From Mycteria americana (taxonomy: Eukaryota; Chordata; Aves; Ciconiiformes; Ciconiidae), in NCBI RefSeq assembly GCF_035582795.1, contig NC_134367.1, positions 80,769,062-80,833,061 on the forward strand: DNA of 64,000 nt, written 5' to 3'. The translations under genes and the position numbers were made by a program. This document shows, in pieces, positions 14,571-24,978 of the stretch (the stretch's first letter is position 1; every line of letters starts with the position of its first letter). The notes below the pieces were generated by a model. It was not told the DNA's origin. It searched no databases and saw only the letters and a list, made by a program, of their open reading frames with translations.

Positions 14571-17500
14571 GATATTTTACACCTTCTGGTGTTATTTTGT
14601 GTTCTTATTTTCAGCTGCATCCTACGTCACTTCAGCTACTCCACTGGCTCTCAGAAAACCATTTTACAGCCAGTATTTCACTTGATGTAATAGCTGTTTT
14701 CCTATATGATTTTCATGGTTGGTGCAAATCTAGTTAGAAGCACTGGGGATGAATTTATCCCTCCCCAGACAGAGCTCCTTCTGCTGACATTCGCCATACT
14801 ATGGTTTGTTTCCAAGGCTCCGAGAATTGTGCAGAATCCCATGGTTGTTTCCAGATGATCAGGCAGCAGACTGAGTTTGTCAGCAACAATTCCAAAAGGC
14901 TATTTTTTTTCTCTTTTTCTTTCTTCCCTCTATCAGTGCTCACATCCTTCTTGCCATCCCAGGTGCTCCTTTAACTCAGGAGCCGGCCATTTTTTCAGGG
15001 TTTGCTCCTGCTCCCAACCACACCGTCCCAGGTTCTACACCTGGCCGAAAGAGGAGTGCCTCTGGCCACAGAGCTGTGGTGATCCAGGAGGGTGATTTAA
15101 TGCAAGACGAGTGAGTGAGTCAGCAGTGATGTCTCTCTCTGCATTGCAACAAGCAACCTCCTTCTGAGAAGTCTAAAGAGCGTGCTGGCGTTGGGTGGGG
15201 AGAGCGTGGCAGAAGTGCACCTCTGACAGATGGGAAGGGTACTAGCGCTGCTCTGCTCTCGCCCCACAAGATGCAGAGCAGGGTTTTTTTCTTCTTGTTG
15301 TTGCCGTGAAGGATTAACTCCTCTTCCTCATACTGACTGCTCACTAAAGTGTGATAAAACTCCACACAGTAAGCTCTAATCATGAAAAATGCAACTTGGT
15401 GAAATTGGGAAGTCTAACTGAAGGATGATGCTTTTCAAAGCTATCTGTGTTTCCCAAGGACAACCAGCCACATGTGGGCCTGTTCCTCCACAATTTGACC
15501 TTACCTCTACATTGTGTCCCCTTTCTAAAAGCCTGGTTTGATAACTTTATTTTTCATAATCAAATAATGCGTGGGCTTTGGTGTTTTGGGATAACTCACC
15601 TCTTGAGTTAGCTTTCAAAAAACAGGATCTCAGCCCCTGGATCCCATAAACACTTTTAAAAATCCCACCCCACGTTTCATGTGGCAGAGCACAGCTCAGT
15701 CATCAGCTGCTTGCTCATAGCTGCTTGCTCATAGCTAAAACAAACTGCACATTAAAGAAGTTTACAAAGACTATTTTCTAGTTTAAAAAAATCATTCAAT
15801 GAATGAGTCATTCCTATTTTTTTATTAAGAAGTCTTACAACCTCCTCCTTATCTCTTGGACTCCATCTTCCCTACTCCTCACAGCAAACACAAAGAAGTA
15901 AGACAGCAGAGGGTTTTGTTATTCCTTTAAACTAAACATATCACCATATCAAGTACAAAAACCTGTGAATACAGTTTAATGATACCACAAGTACGGTAGG
16001 GCTGGAGTCTCAGATCGCTGTTTGTAAGCTTTTCATTCATATTCATATTAAAGCCATGGGAGACTTGCCATTGATGTCGGTTGGTTTTGATTTAGTACCT
16101 TTGTTTATAAGAAGCTAAGTGATAATGCTTTACAAGTAAACAAATTAATTACTTATATTTTGTTATTATTTGCTGCAGGCTCAATCAGTCTCTGTCACTG
16201 ACCAGGACTTCATGTTGCTCAGTAATGTAGAAACATAAGGGAGGAAGCTAGGCCCTAGCCACACAGCATACAAATAACTGTTCTGTACTTGTTTGCATGT
16301 CTGCAGGTGCCAGTATATTCTCTAGGTCTTAGAGGAACTGCTTGCTTGACTTTTAATATTATTTCCCGTTATTTTTTCAAACTTAAAAAACGAATGAAAC
16401 ATTTCATATACCTCAAACAAGGCTGCAGAATGCATTCGCTGCTTGAGAAACAGCAACCTTGAAAAGCAAGTAAGAGCGCAGGGCAATTCTTTAAAAGAGG
16501 GTGCCAGGAATCCATAGGAGAAAAATAATGTCTTTCTAAGAATTGCATTATCCTCCACCAAGCAACACCTGATCCTGCTGTGAGAAGCAGACTCCTGAAC
16601 ACTTACATATCCCAAGCCAAGTAACATGGCTTGGATCTAGTGGTCCATCCCTGCCATTACAGTACTGCATTGAAACCTAAGAGGATTTACTTTCTGTAGC
16701 CTTGATAGTTAAGAGCCAGATAATTCTTCCTTTCTCACAGTTAGAATTTCCAAGATCATTACTGGAACAATCCTGTTGAGTTTAATGCAGGATGGTCAAA
16801 CGTCCACAGGATTTTAAAGCAGCCTGCACAATTCTATAGCAGAGAGAGAATTCCTTTTTGCTTTTTCTGACCTAATTAAAAGCATGAGAAGAAGGCATTC
16901 ATGCTCTAGTAAATTCTGCTGAGTATTTCCTGTATATTTGGATCCACTGCTGTTTGACTATACAGGTTTGCTCCATTCTTGTTGCTTTCTACAACAGTTC
17001 TAGAAAGACTTGGGGGAAGAGGAGAAAACGTGGGTCTCATTACAAGAGCAGAAGTGTAGGAGCTCAGGAAACTTGGGTACAATTCCTAATGTAGCACAGA
17101 TCAAGTCTGGACATTGTGTTGGCGTAGGGTGGCAGCTAGGCCAAAATTGACCCTGACACATGACCCAAAACATGTCTGGCCATGGGGGCTGAGGGCTGTT
17201 CTCAGGATAAACCCACCACTGACAAACTACCGCAAGTAACGTAAACCAAAATTTTCCTTCTGTGGCATCTATGCAGAGGGGACACTCACAATGTATTGTT
17301 GTGAATGGACCCATGAGTCCTTCTGGAAATCTGCCTTCTTTTTAAATGTGAGATCTACACCTGTAAGGAATACTGATGTGACTCTCTCATAGTCCTTCCC
17401 CAGCTATAATGAGGAAAAACATTTCTGTCCCTTTTTATATCCCTTACCTAATCAGACTGGAAGTTCTTGGAAGCAGGTAGGTTTCTTACCACCATGGTGG

Positions 17501-19359
17501 TGGCTGGAAGCTCTGCCTGTTAAAATCAGTCTGTCTTTTATATTGCAAAACACTATTTTCAGTTGCTTAAACCTTGCCAGTTTTTATCACTTGGTCTCAC
17601 ATTTTCCTTTAAAAATATTTACTTTAGGCTGAATTATCTTCTGGGATGGGGGGCAAAGAAAGGGAAGAAAAAATTTTAAGCAGCATAGTCAAGTCTCTTT
17701 TGAGAAAAAAAGCTGGGGAAATGACAGTAGACAAAATAATAGTGTATATTTTGGCAAGGAATCTTTATTTTAAAACCATAATGCCACCAGTTTCTGGACT
17801 CTAGACTTCTCTTTTTGCAGAGTTTTGGCCTTTTGACTATTGCCAACTCTGTGGAAATGCACTCAAATTTGACTAAGTTATAAACACTCAAAAACCTGCA
17901 ACTTGTTTTTATTAGATAAATTTCTCGTCTATTCTGAGCATGGATTTTTTCCTGCGATGTCAAATCCAAACTGCTGTGCCGTTTAGTAGGTCCTGACAGA
18001 TAAACTGAGAGCAACGGGACTGTCCGCCATGGATCGCCTTTGCCCAGCTGCACGCTGGCACTGCGCAGGAGGACACTGAGCTGAAGGCGAAGGGGCTGTG
18101 GGCTTAGCAAGCCACAAAGAGTGTGGCAGAAAGGAAAGCAGGCATGGGGCTGCTGGGCTGCTTGGTGATGAAGGGGGCCTGGACCCGAACTGGGACACAG
18201 ACTGGGTTGAACTGGCAGAGAAGGAGGAGGACTGGGAAGATGATTCTGGAGAGGTGAGACTGACTGCATTGAAAAGGCAATGGGAATGAGAGGTTTGGTG
18301 AGGGGAAAACGGGACTAGGTACATGGGGAGAATAATTTTAAGGTATGAGGGAGGCTGGAGTCACAAGACTAAAAGCTCCTTCTGGCTCCGACAGAGACAT
18401 CAACATTGCCCGGTTTCACCATCTCCCAGATGAGAGGAAAGGGCTGTGAAGCTGGCAAAATGTTCTGTGCTGCCTACTGCAGCAAGTGGCAATCTGCTGT
18501 CTCTGTGTGAGATGCTGCTAGTCTGAGACCGATGGAGGTCTGTGTGGTGCAGCGAAGGGTCCCAAACATGCTCTGACTGGGCAATGCCATATGATAGCTT
18601 TCCTTTCTTTTCTTTTTCCCATTTAAAAAGCCCAGGAGATATTACAGGCCACACACACGTATGCATGCACATACTTTGCGTCAATAACTGAGTTGTTTAA
18701 AACCAAACTTTTTGAAAAGAGGGCTTTCCAAATTCTTGTGCTCAGTTGAGACCTGGAGAAGCTGTAACTAGTTTCTTGGCTGCATGCCTTGAACATCGTA
18801 GGATCTGGAAAAGTCAGCAGTAGGTGTCCCAAGCAGGGCACCTAAGTCTGTCTGTAATTAATGTCTCCTTCTCTCCACCTTGGTTCACCGTGCATGCAGC
18901 TACTGCTCCGGAGAGCACGCTCCATCCCCAGCCCTGGCTGAGGCAGCGTGTGACTGCCAGGGTGTGACAAGCCTGCAAGGTCAGATCTGGACGCTTGGGA
19001 AATTGTCACTTGTGTGCTGGGAGCCTGCCACTTCACAGTCTCCCTAAAGCCCTTTCACGCCCGGGTCCTCTCCCACAAATGCGCGCACCCGAAGAATAAA
19101 GCAAGCCCTGAGAGCTTCAGACTCCCTGGTAGCACCACTGAACCGTGGGGATCTCTGCAGGCTGGCAGCGAGCCGCGGGTCCCAGGGGAGGAGTGGGGGA
19201 CTCCTCCATTGACAAAACTGCAGTAAAAGGGTTTCTTTCAGGCCGGCGGGGGGAGGACATCCTCTGGCGGCTGACAGTAAGGAAATAATAAAATACCTCT
19301 ATTTGGCTCCTAAAAGATAAGCGAGAAAAGCGCAGAACTGTCGGAAGGAAGGTTTCACC
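14571..19359. other. Intergenic DNA upstream of the CpG island
   Basis: No exon is convincingly supported. A GC-richer segment near 18.0-18.3 kb has open frames on both strands: a 197-codon minus frame rich in Ser/Pro, and a 63-codon plus frame rich in acidic residues and ending near a GT donor-like site. A tandem 14-base duplication lies at 15705. The last 500 bases before 19360 grade into the CpG island. Confidence 0.4.
15705..15736. repeat. Tandem 14-bp duplication
   Basis: Two perfect copies of agctgcttgctcat followed by a partial third (agct). Confidence 0.9.
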
Positions 19360-19579
19360 CGGCATTTACCGCACGCGGAGCGGCAGCCCCGTAGCGACCT
19401 GCATCTCCCCCGGTACTCCGCCCCGGGCAAACAGTGCCCGCTCCCCGCCGTGCCAGAGGGCCTGGCAGCCCCCAGCGACGCCGGCTGCCGCCCCCGCCCC
19501 ACAGCGCGCTGCTGCCCGGCTCTTGCCCCCGCCAGAAGTCTGGCTGTCCCGGCCCCCGCTCCCCGCCCCGTGCGGTGCC

Positions 19580-19672
19580 CGGCGGGCGGCGCGGCGCACC
19601 GGGCGGGCGGCGGGGCCAGGGTCGGGGCGCAGCGGGAGGGGGTCGGGGTGCACCGGGCCGGGGGTCGGGGCG
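19580..19672 (+). repeat. G-rich tract with imperfect direct repeats in the CpG island
   Basis: This stretch carries more than ten runs of three to five G, with repeated phrases such as gtcggggcgc (twice) and variants of ggtcggggtgcaccggg. It could form G-quadruplexes and bind Sp1-type factors. It lies some 800 bases upstream of the SMOC2 start codon. Confidence 0.6.
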
Positions 19673-20159
19673 CCTCTCGCCCGCCGCGCCAGGGGCTGTG
19701 GGTATTCGTACGTGTTGATTCGGCAGGAGGCGGGGGGGAAATGAGCCCTGCGGGGGGAGCAAGCCGGCGTCCCCCCGGGAGCACCGGGGAGGGTTAATCG
19801 GCGAGGATCCGTGGGTCTGGGAGGAGAAAGCGGAGGCCGGGCTGGGGAGGGGGGAGGATAAGAGGAAAAGGGGAAGAGCGGCTCGGTGAGGTCGCACACC
19901 GCCAGCCTCCGCAGCCGCGGCAGTGCCTTCCCGCGGCCCCCCGCCGGCGGCGGACACCGGAGGGGTGGTGTGGGAGTGTCCTCCCTTCCCGTCCCAATTT
20001 TTTCCTCCCGCTTCCCCGGCCACGGGGCAGACGAGGCTGGAGGGGAAAGAAAGCGACCCCCAGGGCTAGGCAGCAGCCCGTCCGAGGCGGAGGGAGGCGC
20101 GGCGCCCCGGGGAGGCGGCGGGGTCCGGCGGATCCCCCGGTAGTGCCTGCGCGGCGGGA

Positions 20160-20450
20160 GGGCTCCGGGAGAGGAGAGGCTGGGGAGCATCTCCGAGCCG
20201 GGGCTGACTCTCCAGGAGCGAGGGAGGGACAGAGAGAGGCAGAAACTGCCGCCTCTCTGCTACACTCCCGTCCCCAAATTTCAAGGGGTGGGGAAAAAGA
20301 GAAACGAGGACCTGAGCTGGGACCTCCCAGCGGGAGCGATTGAAAAGGAGCCAAAGCAGGCGTCGTGGGGGGAGCGACATCCCAAGGACAGTCCCCCTCC
20401 TCCGCTTCCCGGAGCCGCTGCGTGCCCGCCGCCGCTGCCGCCGCCTCAGG
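20160..20450 (+). other. SMOC2: Likely SMOC2 5' untranslated leader
   Basis: This GC-rich segment directly precedes the SMOC2 start codon. I find no ATG in it, so no upstream open reading frame would interfere with initiation. A stop codon at 20313 closes the SMOC2 frame upstream and supports 20451 as the start. The left edge is arbitrary because the cap site is unknown. Confidence 0.5.
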
Positions 20451-20525
20451 ATGTGGGTGCCGCTGCTGCTGCTGCTGCCGGAGCTGCTCCCCGCCGTGCC
20501 GGCCCAGAAGCTCTCCGCCCTCACG
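20451..20525 (+). CDS. SMOC2: SMOC2 exon 1 (partial CDS: signal peptide and start of mature protein)
   Basis: These 25 codons begin MWVPLLLLLPELLP and end with VPAQKLSALT. The first 18 residues form a typical signal peptide: a run of five leucines, then a V-P-A motif just before the likely cleavage ahead of QK. From memory, the mature start of vertebrate SMOC2 is QKFSALT, one residue different, and its first coding exon also ends at this Thr, in phase 0. The donor ACG|GTAAGG follows directly. The ATG has A at -3, is the first ATG in a 290-base G/C-rich leader, and has an in-frame TGA upstream at 20313. SMOC2 is a secreted matricellular glycoprotein of the SPARC/BM-40 family, with a follistatin-like domain, two thyroglobulin type-1 domains and an extracellular EF-hand module. 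It is linked to growth-factor signalling, angiogenesis and matrix assembly. None of those domains is encoded here; they lie in later exons beyond the window. Confidence 0.87.
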
Positions 20526-20531
20526 GTAAGG
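20526..20531 (+). promoter_or_regulatory. SMOC2: Splice donor of SMOC2 intron 1
   Basis: GTAAGG follows the exon's last codon ACG and matches the vertebrate donor consensus GTRAG. It interrupts the coding frame after a complete codon (phase 0), as expected for this gene. Confidence 0.85.
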
Positions 20532-20544
20532 CCGCCCCGCCGCT

Positions 20545-20586
20545 GGGCGCTGGGCGCTGGGCACCGGGCGCCGGGCACCGGGCGCC
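20545..20586 (+). repeat. Six-copy GGG heptamer repeat, G-quadruplex candidate
   Basis: Six GGG runs start at 20545, 20552, 20559, 20566, 20573 and 20580, exactly seven bases apart. They are separated by four-base spacers CGCT, CGCT, CACC, CGCC, CACC and CGCC. The pattern is a (GGGCRCY)6 minisatellite on the transcript strand, beginning 20 bases after the exon 1 donor. Four or more GGG runs with short loops satisfy the usual G-quadruplex rule for both DNA and nascent RNA. Confidence 0.85.
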
Positions 20587-23500
20587 CGGCGGGTCGGTCC
20601 CCCGGCGCGCACCTGAGCGGGCTGATGCCTTCCCCCCGGGCGGCCTGTGGCCGCCCCACGCCCCTCAGCTGGCGGGCGAAGGGCTGCTCCCCGCTTTGGG
20701 CGGAGGATGGAGCACCCAGTCGAGGTGGGGAGCTCCGCCGCGGCTTGCCCGGCATCGCGGGGCGCGGCGCGGTGAGCAGCCGGCACCGCGGCCCCTTCGC
20801 GTTCTTCCAGGGGAGAGCACGGCCCGTGGCAGCGAAGTGGAAGTTTACTGTGGGTCTGCGCAGAGCTTCGGGCCAGTGTTGGTGTCCGTGTCAATGCTTT
20901 TATTTTCCCGAAGAGGAATAATGCTGCAGTGAGGTCTGCTTCTGGACTGTCTTGGGTTGACCGATTTCACTTTATTTTTAATTATAAAGCGACGTGAACC
21001 AAGTCTCTTTAGCTATTCCAGGCTCCGTGATGCTAAACATGGAACTCTGCGTAGAGATGGGTGAGCCAATTCATTAGGCTTGCTAAATAAGCCATAACCA
21101 CTTCTCTAGCCAAGACCTGAGGTTTGCAGCTAATAGCTCAGTTCGGTCTTCTTGTAGAGCTTGCAGTGTTTGCAAAGCTATAATTAATGCAATCTGTAGA
21201 AATAAAAACATTTTCCTTAAATGTGTTTTTAAACAAGTGCTTGAGTAAACATAACGGGCAGCGAGTACCCCTTTCAAGCTGTTTTTAAGTGTTTTGGTGA
21301 GGGCTGTGCCCTTTAGAGTTTATTATGCTAAAGTTACAGGCAGTTGCAAAGTGAAATAGACCCTATTTTTGTCTCAGCCTTTCAGAAAGTTTCTGTAAAA
21401 TACTGAGAGTTGGGTTTTTCCCTTTCTTTTTCTTTCTTTTTCTCTTCTTTTCTTTTTTGAGTAGAGGGGGATAGGGACAGCTCAAGGAGGAATGGCGGTG
21501 GGGGATGGCTGAGCTGTTCATACCTGAAATTCTTCAGAAAAAGTTTTGCCTTCTTGTCTAGTTTTTTTGGAAACGATTTGTAGATTAGAAGCTGCTAATT
21601 GAAAACCTTAAAGGAATGAGTTAGCTCCATGAATTTGATAGTGTGGGGCATCTGAAAGTGTGGGACAGGTAAAGTCAAGTAATTCTCAGCTTTTACTTTT
21701 TAAGAACCTCATTTGAAGCACCCTTAGACTGTCCTTAGGTGATATACACTATTCTAGTTAACAGGTTAACATTGCAATTGAGTTCCAAGTTCACCTTCAT
21801 GAACGTATAAACAGAATTTACAAGAGATTACATGTTATGTTCTTTCTTCTGTACATAAAAAAGTTCTAAATATTAGCATGGAAGTAAACTGGAAATGCTA
21901 CCAAAACTTAATTTGTCCAAACGTAAAGTAAGAATGATTGTGACTGTTATATCATCTTTAAATGATACATGGCTCAAATGATGCCAAAGCCTTCTAACAG
22001 ATGTATATAAATCACTGCTGAATGTTACTGTCATTCAGTGAGTGGTTGCCTGCCTCACAAAAGGGAAGAAAAATCTGGCCAAGGGCACTTGGGCAAACTC
22101 GTTAAAAATTAAATGTCATAGACTCATGCAGATGTATTTGATTTCATTGTTAGCTCAGTGATGTCTGAAGTCCCTCTGTTTGCTCTTTCACCCATCCAAA
22201 GTGTGTATTGTTAATTTCTCTACCTTGTAGTAGTGTGCATCTTTATGAACCATGACCAGAAAAGTCAATCCTGGTGGAATCCCCACCCTCTGCTACCAAA
22301 AAGGTAATGGCTTTGGAGACTTCAAGCTTTTGGACTGAATTAAACTTGAACATTTTGGTAGGGGTAGCTAGCCTTGCTAGAAGGGGACTGTAGGTAGTGA
22401 GCTCATGCTGGTTTTTCTGCTGCCTGTGCTCTTCTTACAGAGGTGGCTAGCGCATAATAAATATTAGCCTATGTTAGAAATCCTTCCATAAAATGGGTAA
22501 TGAACAGTCGGACACCAGTAGGAAGAAAACAACACACACACACATACTCATGCACACATACTTTTTACATCTTCCCACAAGACCAAACTTTGAATGAGGC
22601 AGGTTTATTTCTACTATTTGTGTGCTTCCCTATTTAAACAACAACAAAAAAGCAATGCTATTACAGCAACAAATACCACAGCACTAAATCATTCTTTACT
22701 CCTGCAGTCATTTTGCTTATAGCTCACAGACTGTATAACCCCTTCCCACATATACCTTTCTCAAATATTCATGGATAGTATCTGCATAATTATAAGGGAA
22801 AACAAATCCAGGCTGTGTAGAAAGGCCAAGAAAATGTATGACTGTTTTTCACCTGCTGTGCCATTGTGTGATGACAGAGAATGACCATTCTTTTCTACAC
22901 ATCAGATGAAGATTTTCTTTTTATTTGTGGTTGGAAGAATAACAAAGAAAGACCAAGATTTTCATAAATAACCAGAGGCCACGGGGACAGAGCATGTTTC
23001 ACTGTGGACCTGAGTTTCATAAAAACTGCGGGATGATTATGGGGAGAGTGTGCACATCCCTGACGGTATCACACTACAATGGATATATGAAGCTTGCCAG
23101 GTGATGGTAATATCAGGGGCACAGTCTCCTTAACCGCAGTGGTAAATCTGCCATAAGATGAACCTTAGCAACCTCGTAATAATAAAATTGACATTCCCTC
23201 TAGCAAAAGCAACTCTAAAGTTAAGGTCATTTTTCAAAAGATGACTACATGGACCAGAGGTTTTTTTCTTTGCCTGGGTTTTGAACAGCTCAGGGTTCTA
23301 AGCAACAAACTGGATGATGGCCGGGCAGGGAGGGGGGTATCAGCATTTGTCTTTACGGTTTTCATCTGTCTAAACAGATGTCTGGGCTATTTTAACTTTA
23401 TGTCCTTGCTAGCTCCAGAAGCAGAGCAAGTATTAGTTTCAGAGAAGACTTCCAGTAGTTTACAGAGCTGTATCCCTGTTTAATTAGGAATAATATTTTT

Positions 23501-24942
23501 GCATTAGATTTCCCTTGAGAAGAAAACGTCACAACCACCTACGTCTATAGTTCAGGTGATATGTGGTTTTCAGATGTTGGAAGCTTTGCAATAGTCCAAT
23601 AGCAAGAAATTACAGGGTTTTCACACAAATAACACCTCCAAGAGATTTCTGATTGCCTGTCTTATGTGACTGCAGGTCTGCAGGGACTGATGAACATATG
23701 GCTTTCTACAACCTTGATAATAGCCATCAGGACAGCTTCTGGCAGGCGGATGCATCAGAGTAGTCAGCAGGTAGTTGAGATGCAGTCTGGTCCCCTGGTC
23801 CTCATGGCTATATCTAAAGTGAGTGTATGAGTGTTGTAACATGTCCCTCTCTGCCCAAACTGTGGGCCCACTTGGGTCCCTGTCTGTGTGCCAGGGTAGA
23901 GGAGGAACATGAGGGGTGGGCTGATGCACAGCTGAATCTTTATTAGGGAGCCAGGATGTGCACCAGGGTCCAAGAGTTTCAGAGTTCTTGTGGGTTCACT
24001 GAGTTAGAGATAGCCCAAAGCTACTTTGAGTTTGTACCAATCTTGGTCTCTTGTTCTCAAAAAATACTCTTTGCTAAAGTTGCTCCTGGACTCTTGTCTC
24101 CTGAGTAGGAGCATATTGCAATAACAGACAAAGTTAGGGGAAACATAATATTCCAGTTCTGAATTGCTAACTGAGCCACAGGGATGCATGGGGGAGGAGA
24201 GCATTATTTAGTATTATATTTATTGTTATTTCAAATAAACAAACATTGGCAACAGAACAATGGCTTTCATTCTGGGAAGGTAGGCTGAGAGCTGTCTCAT
24301 AAGAAACCATGAGATCTGGAGGGACTGTAGCCAATTTGGCTGCTCCTGGTTTTTCCTCCCCTTGTGTCGAATGCTAATGTAAAACATTCTTACATTCCAG
24401 AAAATATCTTAAGTAGCCTTGCCCTTTTACCTTGTTTATGGAAAGGCAGGTAATAGTCTGCAATTCTTGTAACACGTTGTTGGAACATTTTTGCAACACC
24501 GTATTTTTATTCTGCTCTGTGAGATGCACCCGTTCTTTCTGGATATATGAAACCTATGAGAGCCTTATTGGCATATTGTATTAGGGGAATAGTCATATCT
24601 TGGGGATAGAAGTACTTTCGTTTTGAAACACAATGTTTTGAAGTAAGCTCATTTTGTTCCTCGAATAAGTAAGTTTATGATCACTGTACTTACCACCACA
24701 CTTACTTTGGCATTGTTTATGCTGTATTTTTGGAACCATCAGCTTAGCTTTTATCTCAGTTGTGGTGTTGTGTGTGTGCATGTACTTGTACAAACAATAG
24801 GACACAAGTGTTTCTTATTTTAAAATCTTGATGACTTATAACACACCACAAACTATGTAATTTTATTCTTTCAAAGCCTTGCTGAACCGAGTGTCCTTCT
24901 CAATACAATATTGATCTTAGATCTTACAAAGGAAGAAACTTT

Positions 24943-24978
24943 GCTTGAAATCACTGCTTGAAATCGCTTCTTGAAATG
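24943..24978. repeat. 13-bp tandem repeat, about 2.7 copies
   Basis: The unit gcttgaaatcact is followed by gcttgaaatcgct and then the partial copy tcttgaaat. Copies differ by single bases. Confidence 0.8.

Larger units (their letters stand above)
19360..20860 (+). promoter_or_regulatory. SMOC2: CpG island, presumed SMOC2 promoter
   Basis: Composition changes abruptly from AT-rich flanks to dense G+C with very frequent CpG, starting near 19360 and fading near 20860, about 350 bases into intron 1. GC-box-like sites (cccgcccc, gggcgggc) occur around 19490-19620. I see no TATA box at a sensible distance from the exon, which fits a CpG-island promoter with dispersed starts. The transcription start cannot be fixed from sequence; somewhere in 19900-20350 is my inference. 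Long open frames on both strands here (up to 366 codons on the minus strand) follow from the lack of stop codons in GC-rich DNA. A divergent antisense transcript from the same island is possible but not shown. Confidence 0.8.

Noticed and set aside
14258..14620. 120-codon minus frame with poly-isoleucine
   Set aside because: The isoleucine run is the AAT microsatellite read through; the rest matches nothing.
17040..17110. Possible MIR head ('ggaaacttgggtacaattcctaatgtagcacagatc')
   Set aside because: Only about 35 bases resemble MIR and the following sequence does not continue the consensus.
17676..18269. 197-codon Ser/Pro-rich minus-strand frame, considered as an exon of a neighbouring gene such as DACT2
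   Set aside because: No recognisable DACT2 or other motif; low-complexity composition and overlapping open frames suggest chance.
20340..20450. N-terminal extension of the SMOC2 frame upstream of the ATG
   Set aside because: The frame is open back to the TGA at 20313 but contains no ATG; extension would need a TTG start, and the signal peptide begins properly at 20451.
19299..20894. Long minus-strand frames (161-366 codons) in the CpG island
   Set aside because: Rich in Pro, Arg, Ala and Gly with no domain, overlapping in several frames at once, as expected when GC-rich DNA lacks stop codons.
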